Program-made: the position numbers and the translations under genes
The notes under the pieces: model-generated
Databases searched by the model: none
What the model was told of the DNA's origin: nothing
What the model saw: only the letters and a program-made list of their open reading frames with translations
Shown: positions 63,747 through 64,000 of the stretch, in pieces
Position numbering within the stretch: position 1 is the stretch's first letter
How the letters are laid out: the number at the start of each line of letters is the position of its first letter
DNA from: Alitabrizicola rongguiensis
Lineage (GTDB): Bacteria; Pseudomonadota; Alphaproteobacteria; Rhodobacterales; Rhodobacteraceae
Direction: 5' to 3'
Assembly (NCBI RefSeq): GCF_021491355.1
Contig: NZ_JAKENF010000001.1
Span: 868,001 to 932,000, forward strand
DNA length: 64,000 nucleotides

Positions 63747-64000
63747 TCAATCGCCCTCGATTGCCGCCAGGAAGGCCGCGCCGAAACGCTCGGCCTTCAT
63801 CTGGCCGACCCCGGAAATCCGTTCCAGCTCTGCCAATGTCCTGGGTCGCGTCTCGGCGATCTTGCGCAGTGTCGACTGGGTGCAGGACAGCGGTCTTTCC
63901 GTGCCCTCCTCGCCCCGTGACAGGCGGATATTCAATTCGGCGAGCCGGTCGAAGATCTCGCCTTCCTCGCGACCGGCAAGGCGCATCCGTTGCGGATGAA
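63747..64000 (-). CDS. recQ: RecQ-like DNA helicase, C-terminal HRDC domain (runs off the window)
   Basis: The last 83 codons of a gene that enters from beyond the window edge. They encode an HRDC domain: EIFDRLAELNIRLSRGE, then STLRKIAETRPRTLAELERISGVGQMKAERFGAAFLAAI. This is the C-terminal nucleic-acid-binding domain of RecQ helicases; RNase D also has HRDC, but the ending here is more like RecQ. The stop lies 13 bases from the convergent accA stop. Confidence 0.8.
   Translation of the reverse strand, partial: HPQRMRLAGREEGEIFDRLAELNIRLSRGEEGTERPLSCTQSTLRKIAETRPRTLAELERISGVGQMKAERFGAAFLAAIEGD

Noticed and set aside
1-64000. Prophage, insertion sequence, CRISPR or defence island
   Set aside because: No integrase, transposase, tandem spacer array or nuclease cluster was found; gene content and codon use look uniform and core-like.

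Overview
This window is ordinary-looking core chromosome of a high-GC alphaproteobacterium, most likely a Rhodobacterales (Paracoccaceae) species. The pointers are the rpoZ-rsh-DUF2062-pdxJ-acpS-lepB-rnc gene order, an alphaproteobacterial-type cobC, a polyhydroxybutyrate locus, ETF-ubiquinone oxidoreductase, and many four-base start/stop overlaps (ATGA, GTGA, TGATG). No rRNA, tRNA, CRISPR array, insertion sequence or prophage was seen. No gene-free stretch exceeds about 270 bases.

Region 1 (1-6.4 kb, mostly minus strand) is an informational and housekeeping operon: folK, then rpoZ, rsh (ppGpp synthetase/hydrolase), a DUF2062 membrane protein, pdxJ, acpS, lepB and the start of rnc. Two perfect palindromes sit between pdxJ and acpS. 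Region 2 (6.4-11.5 kb) holds an NYN-domain gene, a strong terminator, ispH, a decayed DUF1905/OmdA gene that still shows ATGA junctions on both sides, DUF3429, rnhA, a TRIC-type channel, a TetR-like regulator and a GlsB-type membrane protein. Region 3 (11.5-13.5 kb, minus) is def-def2-fmt. The second deformylase has lost both its cysteine metal ligand and its catalytic glutamate.

Region 4 (13.7-19.9 kb) carries a PatB/MalY-type C-S lyase, a xi-class glutathione transferase, and a tightly packed run of cobC, cobD (cbiB), a glycosyltransferase and a MOSC protein. Region 5 (19.9-33.5 kb) holds smc (TTG start), a GFA-type protein, a GNAT enzyme, an FMN reductase, a two-helix membrane protein, greA, ETF-QO, a secreted TPR protein, ispE, a polyprenyl diphosphate synthase facing them, DUF2007, a tRNA-modification-type methyltransferase and a DUF465 peptide. 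Region 6 (33.5-39.2 kb) holds a DMT exporter, phbB, an unknown secreted protein, phbA, an EAL protein, tag and a DUF2087 protein.

Region 7 (39.2-45.6 kb) is a TlpA-like thioredoxin divergent from argH, an LptM-like lipoprotein, DUF2834, lysA and a large TIGR02302/DUF4175 membrane protein. Region 8 (45.6-51.6 kb) is a MerR regulator with a clear MerR-type operator/promoter driving a divergent MFS exporter, a zinc-ribbon membrane protein, ftsE-ftsX-plsC and a PPOX-type flavoprotein. Region 9 (51.6-64 kb) is a soluble hybrid histidine kinase, a giant PAN/alpha-2-macroglobulin protein coupled to penicillin-binding protein 1C, an AraC/GyrI-type regulator, accA and the 3' end of a recQ-like gene.

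The most unusual items are the degenerate deformylase, the in-operon pseudogene, the palindrome family, the MerR operator, the phb-locus interloper and the PAN-A2M-PBP1C pair. I saw no clear sign of a wholly new defence or mobile system.
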